A stretch of 5,055 nucleotides of DNA, from assembly GCA_003446975.1 (NCBI GenBank), contig DMAP01000357.1, positions 1 to 5,055 on the forward strand, read 5' to 3'. Both the position numbers and the translations under genes were made by a program. Shown here piece by piece: positions 1 through 5,055 of the stretch (positions are counted from its first letter, which is position 1; each line of letters begins with the position of its first letter). This stretch comes from Clostridiales bacterium. Its GTDB lineage: Bacteria > Bacillota > Clostridia > Tissierellales > Dethiosulfatibacteraceae. The notes beneath the pieces are model-generated. The model worked only from the letters and a program-made list of their open reading frames with translations. It made no database searches and was not told the origin of the DNA.

Positions 1-1
1 A

Positions 2-64
2 TCAGATATAAATGAAAGTAAAAAAATAGTTGTAGAACATCTTGGAAAACATATGGTGAGATGA
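2..64 (+). CDS. C-terminal end of an upstream gene (possibly DHH-family phosphoesterase NrnA), partial
   Basis: An open frame enters from the left edge and ends at TGA 62-64. It gives 20 residues, ending in a helical, charged tail (EHLGKHMVR). The stop lies one base before the truB ATG, and the truB ribosome binding site lies inside its last codons, so the two are very probably translationally coupled members of one operon. In Firmicutes the gene just before truB is usually nrnA (DHH/DHHA1 oligoribonuclease and pAp phosphatase) or, when that is missing, rbfA. The tail resembles the closing helix of NrnA-type proteins, but 20 residues carry no diagnostic motif. That this is the end of a gene is fairly certain; the identity is inferred from gene order only. 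Confidence 0.55.
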   Translation, partial: SDINESKKIVVEHLGKHMVR

Positions 65-65
65 C

Positions 66-941
66 ATGAATGGAATAGTGAATGTCCTAAAACCGACTGG
101 TATGACTTCTCATGATGTGATTTCTAGGCTTAGAAAAATCACTTCAATCAAAAAAATTGGGCATGCTGGAACATTGGATCCCTATGCCTCCGGTGTTTTG
201 CCGGTTTGCATTGGAAAAGCCACAAGACTTTCAGACTATTTGATGGGCTATGATAAAGCATATGTATTTGAACTAAAGCTGGGACTGATGACAGACACAT
301 ATGATATTTATGGCAAAACCATAACTGAAAACACAGACTTACAACCTATCGAACATGACACGGTAGCAGCAGTTATTAGATCATTTCAAGGCGAGTCTTG
401 GCAGATTCCACCCATCTATTCAGCCTTGAAAGTTGAAGGAAAAAAACTATATGAGTATGCACGGCAGGATACCGGTGTAGACAGTAAGCAAAGAAGGATA
501 AACATTAGACAAATTGAATTGATTGAATACAATTTTCCATTATTGCGAATAAAAGCGGTTGTGACCAAAGGAACGTATATCAGAAGCCTCTGTCATGACA
601 TCGGTCAAGCGCTTGGAACCAATGCTGTTATGACAGTATTGGTCCGGATTGCTTCAAAAAACCTGAACATTGAGGATTCCTTCACCTTGGAACAGATTGA
701 TGATATGTTCAGACTCAATGATTTCAGCTTTCTATTAGGCTATGACAAGGTGTTGGATCTGGAAAGCATCTACCTGGATGATGACAGTATTGGCAAATTA
801 ATGAACGGTATAAGGATACCAGTGGTTAAAGAAAAAAACTACCCTGAGTACTTTTATATCAGGAATTTAGAGTCAATGATACTGGGTATAGGGGAAGTAA
901 TAGACAGTCAACATGTAAAGTTCAAAAAGCTTTTGATATAG
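66..941 (+). CDS. truB: tRNA pseudouridine(55) synthase TruB
   Basis: TruB isomerises U55 in the T-loop of elongator tRNAs to pseudouridine and acts as a tRNA chaperone in the cytoplasm. The 291-residue protein opens with the typical GIVNVLKPTGMTSHDV segment. Motif II, GHAGTLDP (residues 32-39), carries the catalytic Asp38 and continues into ASGVLPVCIGKATR. Tyr66 in DKAYVFE matches the conserved active-site tyrosine. PPIYSALKVEGKKLYEYAR (115-133) and GTYIRSLCHDIG (169-180, Arg173) are the other family signatures. The region after about residue 235 corresponds to the small PUA-like C-terminal domain and is poorly conserved. One departure is that the usual Arg-Thr-x-x-Gly-x-Phe stretch after motif III reads RIASKNLNIEDSF (194-206), without the glycine. 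The start is supported by GGTGAG at 55-60, five bases upstream. The gene is followed after 10 bases by the ribF homologue. Confidence 0.97.
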   Translation: MNGIVNVLKPTGMTSHDVISRLRKITSIKKIGHAGTLDPYASGVLPVCIGKATRLSDYLMGYDKAYVFELKLGLMTDTYDIYGKTITENTDLQPIEHDTVAAVIRSFQGESWQIPPIYSALKVEGKKLYEYARQDTGVDSKQRRINIRQIELIEYNFPLLRIKAVVTKGTYIRSLCHDIGQALGTNAVMTVLVRIASKNLNIEDSFTLEQIDDMFRLNDFSFLLGYDKVLDLESIYLDDDSIGKLMNGIRIPVVKEKNYPEYFYIRNLESMILGIGEVIDSQHVKFKKLLI

Positions 942-951
942 AGGAGAGCAA

Positions 952-1692
952 ATGAGATATATTACGGCTGCAATAGGTAATTTTGACGGTATACACATAG
1001 GGCATGATCAAATCATCAGAAAATGCATCGAGATTGGGAATCAATCCAATCAGGAAAAAAAGATCGTAACCTTCGAGTATGAGTTTGATAAATTCACCAA
1101 CATTGCGAAAAAATACAGGAAAATATATGGTAAACATGGTAAAATAGCAACCTTGAAGAATTATGACATAGATGACATTATTTTCTATTCTCTAGACAGC
1201 GAGACAGCAGTCATGTCTCCTGAAAGGTTCATTTCTGAAATTTTGATTGACAAGCTGTGTATCAAAAATATTGTCGTAGGCTTTAATTTTAGATTTGGAC
1301 ATAAGGCTAAAGGAGATACCCATTTGCTTCAGGAGATGGCCCCAAAGTATGGTTATGGTGTTGAAGTAATCAATGCCGTCAAGCAAGAAGGTTTTGTGAT
1401 AAGCAGCTCCATGATCAGGGACTTGATTGCTGATGGGAGAATCATAGAAGCCAATAGATTGTTGACTGAAACATACAGGATAGATTTAAGAGATCATCGG
1501 TACAGGATTGTTAGCGAAAATGAACTGTTGATTCTGGATAATGACTTTGTATATCCCAAGGACGGTGCATATCTTGTTTTTGATAATCAAAAGGAGTTTG
1601 AGATTATAATCAGCAAAAAAGACGGTTTTCTACAACTGGAGTCAGATGAAATATTGACCCCGGATATTATTCAGTTCATTAAAAAAATATAA
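952..1692 (+). CDS. ribF: RibF-like FAD synthetase, short form without a recognisable riboflavin kinase domain
   Basis: Bacterial RibF normally has about 300 residues: an N-terminal FMN adenylyltransferase domain (FMN + ATP to FAD) and a C-terminal riboflavin kinase domain (riboflavin to FMN). This protein has 246. Seen here: IGNFDGIHIGH (residues 8-18, nucleotide-binding HxGH), SPERFISEIL (89-98), VVGFNFRFGHKAKGD (108-122) and ISSSMIR (150-156), all signatures of the adenylyltransferase domain. The TFxPHP motif is altered to TFEYEF (40-45), without its histidine. After EANRLL (166-171) only about 75 residues remain. They contain no GxPTxN kinase motif, although YPKDGAYLVF (201-210) faintly recalls a kinase-domain strand. 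The N-terminus is short, and an in-frame TGA at 934-936 rules out extension. GAGGAG at 941-946, overlapping the truB stop, is the ribosome binding site. Family membership is sure. FAD synthetase activity is likely but unproven, and kinase activity is unlikely. Confidence 0.88.
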   Translation: MRYITAAIGNFDGIHIGHDQIIRKCIEIGNQSNQEKKIVTFEYEFDKFTNIAKKYRKIYGKHGKIATLKNYDIDDIIFYSLDSETAVMSPERFISEILIDKLCIKNIVVGFNFRFGHKAKGDTHLLQEMAPKYGYGVEVINAVKQEGFVISSSMIRDLIADGRIIEANRLLTETYRIDLRDHRYRIVSENELLILDNDFVYPKDGAYLVFDNQKEFEIIISKKDGFLQLESDEILTPDIIQFIKKI

Positions 1693-1721
1693 TTTACAAA
1701 CAGGCATATATGTGTTAAAAT
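1693..1721 (+). promoter_or_regulatory. Predicted sigma-A promoter for rpsO (and pnp)
   Basis: TTTACA (1693-1698, 5/6 match to the -35 consensus) is followed by a 17-base spacer and TAAAAT (1716-1721, 5/6 match to the -10). TG at 1713-1714, one base before the -10 box, makes an extended -10. Transcription should start near 1727-1730. The -35 box begins immediately after the ribF stop codon. The promoter lets the S15 and PNPase genes be transcribed independently of the upstream translation operon, as in many bacteria. Confidence 0.72.
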
Positions 1722-1727
1722 ACTATT

Positions 1728-1803
1728 TGTTCCATTATCTATGTAATTCGATTCCTCGACGATTCACATGGATTTTGGTGAAAAATTTAAAGGAGGAAAC
1801 AAA
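1728..1803 (+). promoter_or_regulatory. rpsO 5' leader, candidate S15 autoregulatory structure
   Basis: The predicted leader is about 75 nt. Three pairings are visible. TTCAC (1763-1767) pairs with GTGAA (1778-1782) around a 10-nt loop. TTCCTC (1752-1757) is perfectly complementary to GAGGAA (1793-1798), which covers the Shine-Dalgarno core. TCCAT (1731-1735), near the predicted RNA 5' end, can pair with ATGGA (1768-1772) in the hairpin loop, forming a possible pseudoknot. CGATTC is repeated at 1749-1754 and 1760-1765. S15 is known to repress its own mRNA in several bacteria through structurally different leaders. That this leader does so is inferred from position and from these short helices, any of which could be chance. 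Confidence 0.35.
1790..1796 (+). promoter_or_regulatory. rpsO ribosome binding site
   Basis: AAGGAGG lies seven bases before ATG 1804. It decides the start: an in-frame ATG at 1768 would add 12 residues, but it has no Shine-Dalgarno sequence and would place this site inside the coding region. S15 proteins begin at the MALEK-type sequence. Confidence 0.9.
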
Positions 1804-2073
1804 ATGGCATTGGAGAAACAATTTAAACAAAGCATCATTGAAGAGTACAAATTAAGCGACAAGGATACAGGATCACCTGAGGTTCAGATCGCCATATTGA
1901 CAAATCAGATCAATCAATTGACTGAACATCTAAAAGTCAATAAGAAAGACCACCACTCTAGAAGAGGTCTTTTAAAAATGGTAGGTAAAAGAAGAGGGCT
2001 TCTTAAATATCTTCAGAACAAAGATATAGAGAGATATAGAAGTATCATCAGCCGATTAGGATTAAGAAGATAA
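1804..2073 (+). CDS. rpsO: 30S ribosomal protein S15
   Basis: S15 is a primary 16S rRNA binding protein. It grips the h20-h21-h22 junction, nucleates the central domain (platform) of the 30S subunit, and forms an intersubunit bridge. The 89 residues match the family length and the four-helix layout. DTGSPEVQIA (21-30) is the conserved segment whose Thr22, Gly23 and Gln28 contact the rRNA three-way junction. H42, D49 and S52 correspond to the His/Asp/Ser set that reads the G-U/G-C motif of h22, within KDHHSRRGL (48-56). The C-terminus ends in the usual LGLRR. The gene has its own promoter and leader upstream and a hairpin 3 bases after its stop, before pnp, which is the classic rpsO-pnp arrangement. 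Confidence 0.98.
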   Translation: MALEKQFKQSIIEEYKLSDKDTGSPEVQIAILTNQINQLTEHLKVNKKDHHSRRGLLKMVGKRRGLLKYLQNKDIERYRSIISRLGLRR

Positions 2074-2075
2074 CA

Positions 2076-2104
2076 GGAGCGGGGTACACCCCGCTCTATT
2101 GTTT
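2076..2104 (+). terminator. rpsO-pnp intergenic hairpin, leaky terminator or processing site
   Basis: GAGCGGGG (2077-2084) and CCCCGCTC (2089-2096) form a perfect 8-bp, very GC-rich stem with a TACA loop; G2076-U2097 adds a wobble pair. The following tract, TATTGTTTT, is a broken U-run, so termination is probably partial, leaving readthrough into pnp 20 bases further on. In Escherichia coli the equivalent gap holds a leaky terminator and an RNase III site used in pnp autoregulation. A similar role here is inferred. Confidence 0.7.
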
Positions 2105-2123
2105 TAAATGAAGGAGGACAAAT

Positions 2124-4217
2124 ATGGAAAGAATTTTCGAATATGAACTTGCTGGCAGAAAACTAAGCTTGACTTTCAATAAATATGCTGAGTTTGCAAA
2201 TTCTGCTTGTTTGGTGAGGTATGGAGATACAGCGGTTTTCGCTGTGGTTACAGCATCTAAGAAACCCAAAGAAGGAATCGATTATTTCCCCCTTGGCGTT
2301 TTTTACGAAGAGAAATTATACTCTGTAGGAAAAATACCGGGTGGTTTCATCAAAAGAGAAGGAAGACCGAGCGAGAAAGCGACACTGGCTTCCAGATTGA
2401 TTGACAGACCATTGAGACCTCTTTTCCCTCATGGATTCAGAAATGATGTCCAGGTGGTTACGACTGTCATGTCAGTTGACCAGGATTGTTCTCCTGAGAT
2501 AGCTGCAATGATAGGGGCTTCTGCTGTACTGAGTGTATCAGACATACCCTTCGATGGACCAGTTGGCGGAGTCAACATGGGACTAGTGGACAATGAACTG
2601 ATTGTTAATCCGAATCAGGCTCAAAGAGAACTATCCATGCTTGATTTGACTGTTGCCGGCACAAAAGATGCAGTAATGATGGTTGAAGCTGGCGCAGATA
2701 TAGTGCCTGAGGAGATCATTCTCGAGGCAATTATGCAGGCCCACGGTGAAATCATAAAAATCTGTAATTTCATTGAAGAGATTAGAAGTGAAATAGGAAA
2801 AGAGAAAGCCCAAATCGAGTTTGTCAAACCATCCGAAGAAATTCAAAACGAAATTATTGAATTTGCGGATGCTAAGTTTGATGAAGCGATCAATTCGGTT
2901 GACAAGCAAGAACGAGAAGAAAAAATAGAATTGGTACAAGCTGAGGTTAAGACTTATTTTGAGGAAAAATATCCTGACAATATCAAAGATATAAAAGAAA
3001 TACTTTATAATATCGTAAAAGACAAGGTCAGAACGAATATAGTCAAAAAAGGCATTAGACCAGATAATAGAAAAATCGATGAAATAAGACCAATATCATG
3101 TGAAGTAGGCATATTGCCGAGAACACACGGTACCGGACTGTTCACCAGAGGTCAGACGCAGGTTTTGACAGTTGCCACATTGGGAGTTGCCAGCGATATT
3201 CAGATTATTGATGGTATATCGGAGGAAGAAAATAAAAGCTACATGCATCATTATAATTTCCCTGGATACAGTGTTGGGGAACCTTCTCCTATCAGAGGTC
3301 CGGGAAGAAGAGAAATCGGTCATGGTGCATTGGCAGAAAGAGCTTTGATACCTGTTTTGCCAAAGAAAGAAGATTTCCCTTATACCCTCAGGTTGGTTTC
3401 AGAGGTATTGAGTTCCAATGGATCCACATCACAGGCCAGCGTCTGTGGCAGCTCACTGTCACTGATGGATGCTGGCGTTCCAATCAAAGCGCCGGTTGCC
3501 GGCATAGCCATGGGTCTTATTAAAGAAGGCGATGATGTTGTCGTATTGACAGATATACAGGGCATGGAAGACTTTCTTGGCGACATGGACTTCAAAGTTG
3601 CCGGAACAGCAGAGGGCGTTACCGCCATCCAAATGGACATGAAGATTCATGGCATCGACAGGAATATTATCATGCAAGCTCTTGATCAGGCTAAAGCAGG
3701 CAGATTATTCATATTGGATAAGATGAATGCTTGCATTGATAAGCCGAGGGAAGAAGTATCCAAGTATGCCCCTAAAATCATCTACATGAAGGTTCATCCG
3801 GATAAGATCAGAGAGATAATAGGTGCCGGCGGTAAAGTAATCAATAAGATTATCGAGGATACAGGCGTTAAAATCGACATTGAAGATGATGGATCTGTAA
3901 TGATTGCTGCTGTGAACCTGGAAGCTGGACTTAAAGCAAAAGCCATTATTGATGCGATTATCAAAGACATCGAAGTCGGTGAAATGTATATGGGTAAAGT
4001 TGTAAAAATCATGAACTTTGGAGCTTTCATAGATATCGGAAACAAAAAAGAAGGCCTTGTTCATATTTCCGAACTCTCCAAACAAAGAGTCAACAAGGTT
4101 GAAGATGTGTTGAAGGAAGGCGAGGAAGTGCTCGTAAAAGTAATAGGAATAGACAAACAGGGGAAAATAAAATTATCACGGAAAGATGCGCTTAAAGAGA
4201 CAGACACCGATAAATAA
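2124..4217 (+). CDS. pnp: Polyribonucleotide nucleotidyltransferase (PNPase)
   Basis: PNPase is a trimeric, phosphate-dependent 3'-to-5' exoribonuclease that releases nucleoside diphosphates. It can run in reverse to add 3' tails, and it functions in mRNA turnover and RNA quality control. The 697 residues cover the full family plan. The first RNase PH domain (about 12-210) includes KIPGGFIKREGRPSE and the SRLIDRPLRPLFP stretch. A helical linker (about 240-310) follows. The second RNase PH domain (about 320-530) has RTHGTGLFTRGQTQ, the phosphate-binding SSNGSTSQASVCG (430-442), and catalytic Asp483, Asp489 and Lys491 in MEDFLGDMDFK. The KH domain (about 553-615) has the loop GAGG (567-570), and the S1 domain (about 619-688) has GKVVKIMNFGAFIDIG. 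All key residues are present. AAGGAGG at 2111-2117, six bases before ATG, sets the start. It is probably co-transcribed with rpsO through the leaky hairpin. Confidence 0.98.
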   Translation: MERIFEYELAGRKLSLTFNKYAEFANSACLVRYGDTAVFAVVTASKKPKEGIDYFPLGVFYEEKLYSVGKIPGGFIKREGRPSEKATLASRLIDRPLRPLFPHGFRNDVQVVTTVMSVDQDCSPEIAAMIGASAVLSVSDIPFDGPVGGVNMGLVDNELIVNPNQAQRELSMLDLTVAGTKDAVMMVEAGADIVPEEIILEAIMQAHGEIIKICNFIEEIRSEIGKEKAQIEFVKPSEEIQNEIIEFADAKFDEAINSVDKQEREEKIELVQAEVKTYFEEKYPDNIKDIKEILYNIVKDKVRTNIVKKGIRPDNRKIDEIRPISCEVGILPRTHGTGLFTRGQTQVLTVATLGVASDIQIIDGISEEENKSYMHHYNFPGYSVGEPSPIRGPGRREIGHGALAERALIPVLPKKEDFPYTLRLVSEVLSSNGSTSQASVCGSSLSLMDAGVPIKAPVAGIAMGLIKEGDDVVVLTDIQGMEDFLGDMDFKVAGTAEGVTAIQMDMKIHGIDRNIIMQALDQAKAGRLFILDKMNACIDKPREEVSKYAPKIIYMKVHPDKIREIIGAGGKVINKIIEDTGVKIDIEDDGSVMIAAVNLEAGLKAKAIIDAIIKDIEVGEMYMGKVVKIMNFGAFIDIGNKKEGLVHISELSKQRVNKVEDVLKEGEEVLVKVIGIDKQGKIKLSRKDALKETDTDK

Positions 4218-4227
4218 CTATTGACTT

Positions 4228-4253
4228 AAATCCCTCTTTAAGAGGGATTTGTT
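4228..4253 (+). terminator. Intrinsic terminator-like hairpin between pnp and the M16 gene
   Basis: AAATCCCTCT (4228-4237) and AGAGGGATTT (4241-4250) form a 10-bp perfect inverted repeat around a 3-base loop (or 9 bp with a 5-base loop). The trailing tract TTTGTTTATATA is T-rich but interrupted, so efficiency is probably moderate. It lies 10 bases after the pnp stop and just before the next ribosome binding site. No clear promoter follows it, so the M16 gene presumably depends on readthrough. The near-symmetric A and T flanks would also let it act on transcription from the opposite strand. Confidence 0.65.
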
Positions 4254-4260
4254 TATATAC

Positions 4261-4266
4261 AGGAGG
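4261..4266 (+). promoter_or_regulatory. Ribosome binding site of the M16 peptidase gene
   Basis: AGGAGG ends only four bases before ATG 4271, closer than the 5-7 bases at the other genes in this window. The next in-frame ATG (4289) has no Shine-Dalgarno sequence and would remove the first conserved strand of the peptidase fold, so 4271 remains the best start. Confidence 0.75.
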
Positions 4267-4270
4267 ATTA

Positions 4271-5055
4271 ATGATACACAAGATAATTATGGATAACGGC
4301 TTAAGGGTTGTGTTTGAAAAAATTGACCATGTTCAATCAGTTTCAACAGGTATTTGGGTTGGTGCAGGATCTATCAATGAAACAACAATCAACAATGGCA
4401 TATCCCACATGATTGAGCATATGCTATTTAAAGGAACTAAAACCAGAAGCGCTTTTGATATTGCTGAGGAAATTGACAGCATGGGCGGACAAATCAACGC
4501 ATTCACCACTAAGGAATGCACCGGTTACTACACTAAGGTTGCTTCATACTTTTTCGATAAGTCTTTAGAGATACTATCGGACATGATGTTCAACTCTGTC
4601 TTTGATGAAGAAGAGCTGGAGAAGGAAAAGAAAGTCATACTTGAAGAGATATTGATGTATGAGGACTCTCCAGAAGATTTTGTACATGAGCTACTGACCA
4701 AGATTTCCTTTGAGGGAAATGCCATATCATATCCTATACTAGGTGACTTCCAATCTGTCAACTCGATTGACAGACAAGCTATCGAAGATTACATGGACAA
4801 TTACTATACCTCCGACAATGTGGTCGTATCAATAGTCGGAAATACAACCTTGGAAGAGGTACAGCAACTTTGTGCTAAATATTTTCAAAGCTTCAGGAAA
4901 AAGAATAAACTAATAGAAACGCCCAGATTATTTGACTATTCCATTAACAGACAAGGAGTCCATAAAAATATCGAACAATTGCATTTTTGCATAGGTGTCC
5001 AAGGTTTTGAAAGGAACAGCCCTTATTATTACTCGACAAATATATTGAACAATGT
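4271..5055 (+). CDS. M16 family zinc metallopeptidase (YmxG/MlpA-like), N-terminal part
   Basis: The frame stays open to the right edge, giving 261 residues of a protein that normally has about 410-430. It opens with the family's usual first strand (KIIMDNGLRVVFEKI), then GIWVGAGSINE. The inverted zinc motif HxxEH is HMIEH at 46-50 (His46 and His50 as ligands, Glu49 as catalytic base), followed by LFKGTKTRSA. The distal glutamate ligand lies in VILEEILMYED (122-132, about Glu126). NAFTTKE (76-82) and SYPILG are further signatures. The second, non-catalytic half begins near the edge. No signal peptide is seen, so it is probably cytoplasmic. Relatives next to pnp in Firmicutes are called ymxG, mlpA or 'processing protease'; the natural substrate is generally unknown. 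In Bacillus subtilis ylxY sits between pnp and this gene; here the two are adjacent. Confidence 0.93.
   Translation, partial: MIHKIIMDNGLRVVFEKIDHVQSVSTGIWVGAGSINETTINNGISHMIEHMLFKGTKTRSAFDIAEEIDSMGGQINAFTTKECTGYYTKVASYFFDKSLEILSDMMFNSVFDEEELEKEKKVILEEILMYEDSPEDFVHELLTKISFEGNAISYPILGDFQSVNSIDRQAIEDYMDNYYTSDNVVVSIVGNTTLEEVQQLCAKYFQSFRKKNKLIETPRLFDYSINRQGVHKNIEQLHFCIGVQGFERNSPYYYSTNILNN

Noticed and set aside
1768..1803. Upstream in-frame ATG that would lengthen S15 to 101 residues
   Set aside because: It has no ribosome binding site, it would contain the strong AAGGAGG as coding sequence, and S15 proteins are 88-89 residues.
1480..1803. Frameshift hiding a complete riboflavin kinase domain after the RibF adenylyltransferase domain
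   Set aside because: The other forward frames hit stops early and show no GxPTxN motif, and the space before the rpsO promoter is too small for the missing domain.
1945..1972. AAAGACC/GGTCTTT inverted repeat followed by T's inside rpsO
   Set aside because: It lies in codons for the highly conserved KDHHSRRGLL segment, has a 14-base loop, and is most simply a by-product of coding constraint.
2651..3610. Recurrent GTTGCCGG words in pnp (near 2651, 3493 and 3598) as a possible DNA repeat element
   Set aside because: They encode the Val-Ala-Gly motifs shared by the duplicated RNase PH domains and nearby segments, so protein conservation explains them.
3705..4085. Long antisense open frame (126 codons) inside pnp, and other antisense frames within truB, ribF, pnp and the M16 gene
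   Set aside because: The forward frames are unambiguous conserved genes. The antisense translations show no recognisable motif and are shadows of the coding frame.
4221..4259. TTGACT resembling a -35 box, with TATATA downstream, before the M16 gene
   Set aside because: The gap between the boxes is about 27 bases and no -10-like hexamer lies at 16-18 bases, so it is not a credible promoter.
1..5055. Mobile element, CRISPR array, toxin-antitoxin or defence system
   Set aside because: All coding space is taken by conserved housekeeping genes in standard order. I saw no terminal repeats, spaced direct repeats or foreign-looking composition.

Overview
The window is an ordinary housekeeping locus of a low-GC, Gram-positive-type bacterium, most likely a member of the Clostridia (Firmicutes/Bacillota). 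The evidence is AT-rich coding sequence with frequent AGA/ATA/AAA codons, strong AAGGAGG-type ribosome binding sites before nearly every gene, and the gene order (end of a DHH-type gene?)-truB-ribF-rpsO-pnp-M16 peptidase, which is the conserved tail of the nusA-infB-rbfA-truB translation operon. All genes are on the + strand. I cannot name a genus.

Layout. Bases 2-64 hold the last 20 codons of an upstream gene. truB (66-941) and a short ribF homologue (952-1692) follow with gaps of 1 and 10 bases, so they look co-transcribed from upstream. A good sigma-A promoter begins directly after the ribF stop (TTTACA - 17 bases - TAAAAT with an extended -10 TG). It should drive a leader of about 75 nt, then rpsO (1804-2073). 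A GC-rich hairpin with a weak T-tract separates rpsO from pnp (2124-4217). A second hairpin with a weak T-tract separates pnp from an M16 zinc peptidase gene (4271 onward), which runs off the right edge. No gene-free stretch exceeds about 110 bases. I see no mobile element, CRISPR array, tRNA, rRNA or integrated foreign DNA.

How the genes fit together. TruB modifies U55 of tRNA, S15 organises the 30S central domain, and PNPase degrades and processes RNA, so this is an RNA/translation cluster. The flavin enzyme and the M16 peptidase are its customary neighbours. The two intergenic hairpins look like leaky attenuators or processing sites that set the ratio of rpsO, pnp and peptidase expression rather than hard stops.

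The most unusual item is the ribF homologue. It keeps most FAD-synthetase (adenylyltransferase) motifs, but it is only 246 residues and lacks a recognisable riboflavin kinase domain. The rpsO leader can also form pairings that would hide its Shine-Dalgarno sequence, making it a candidate S15 autoregulatory element. I found no convincing evidence of a wholly new system.
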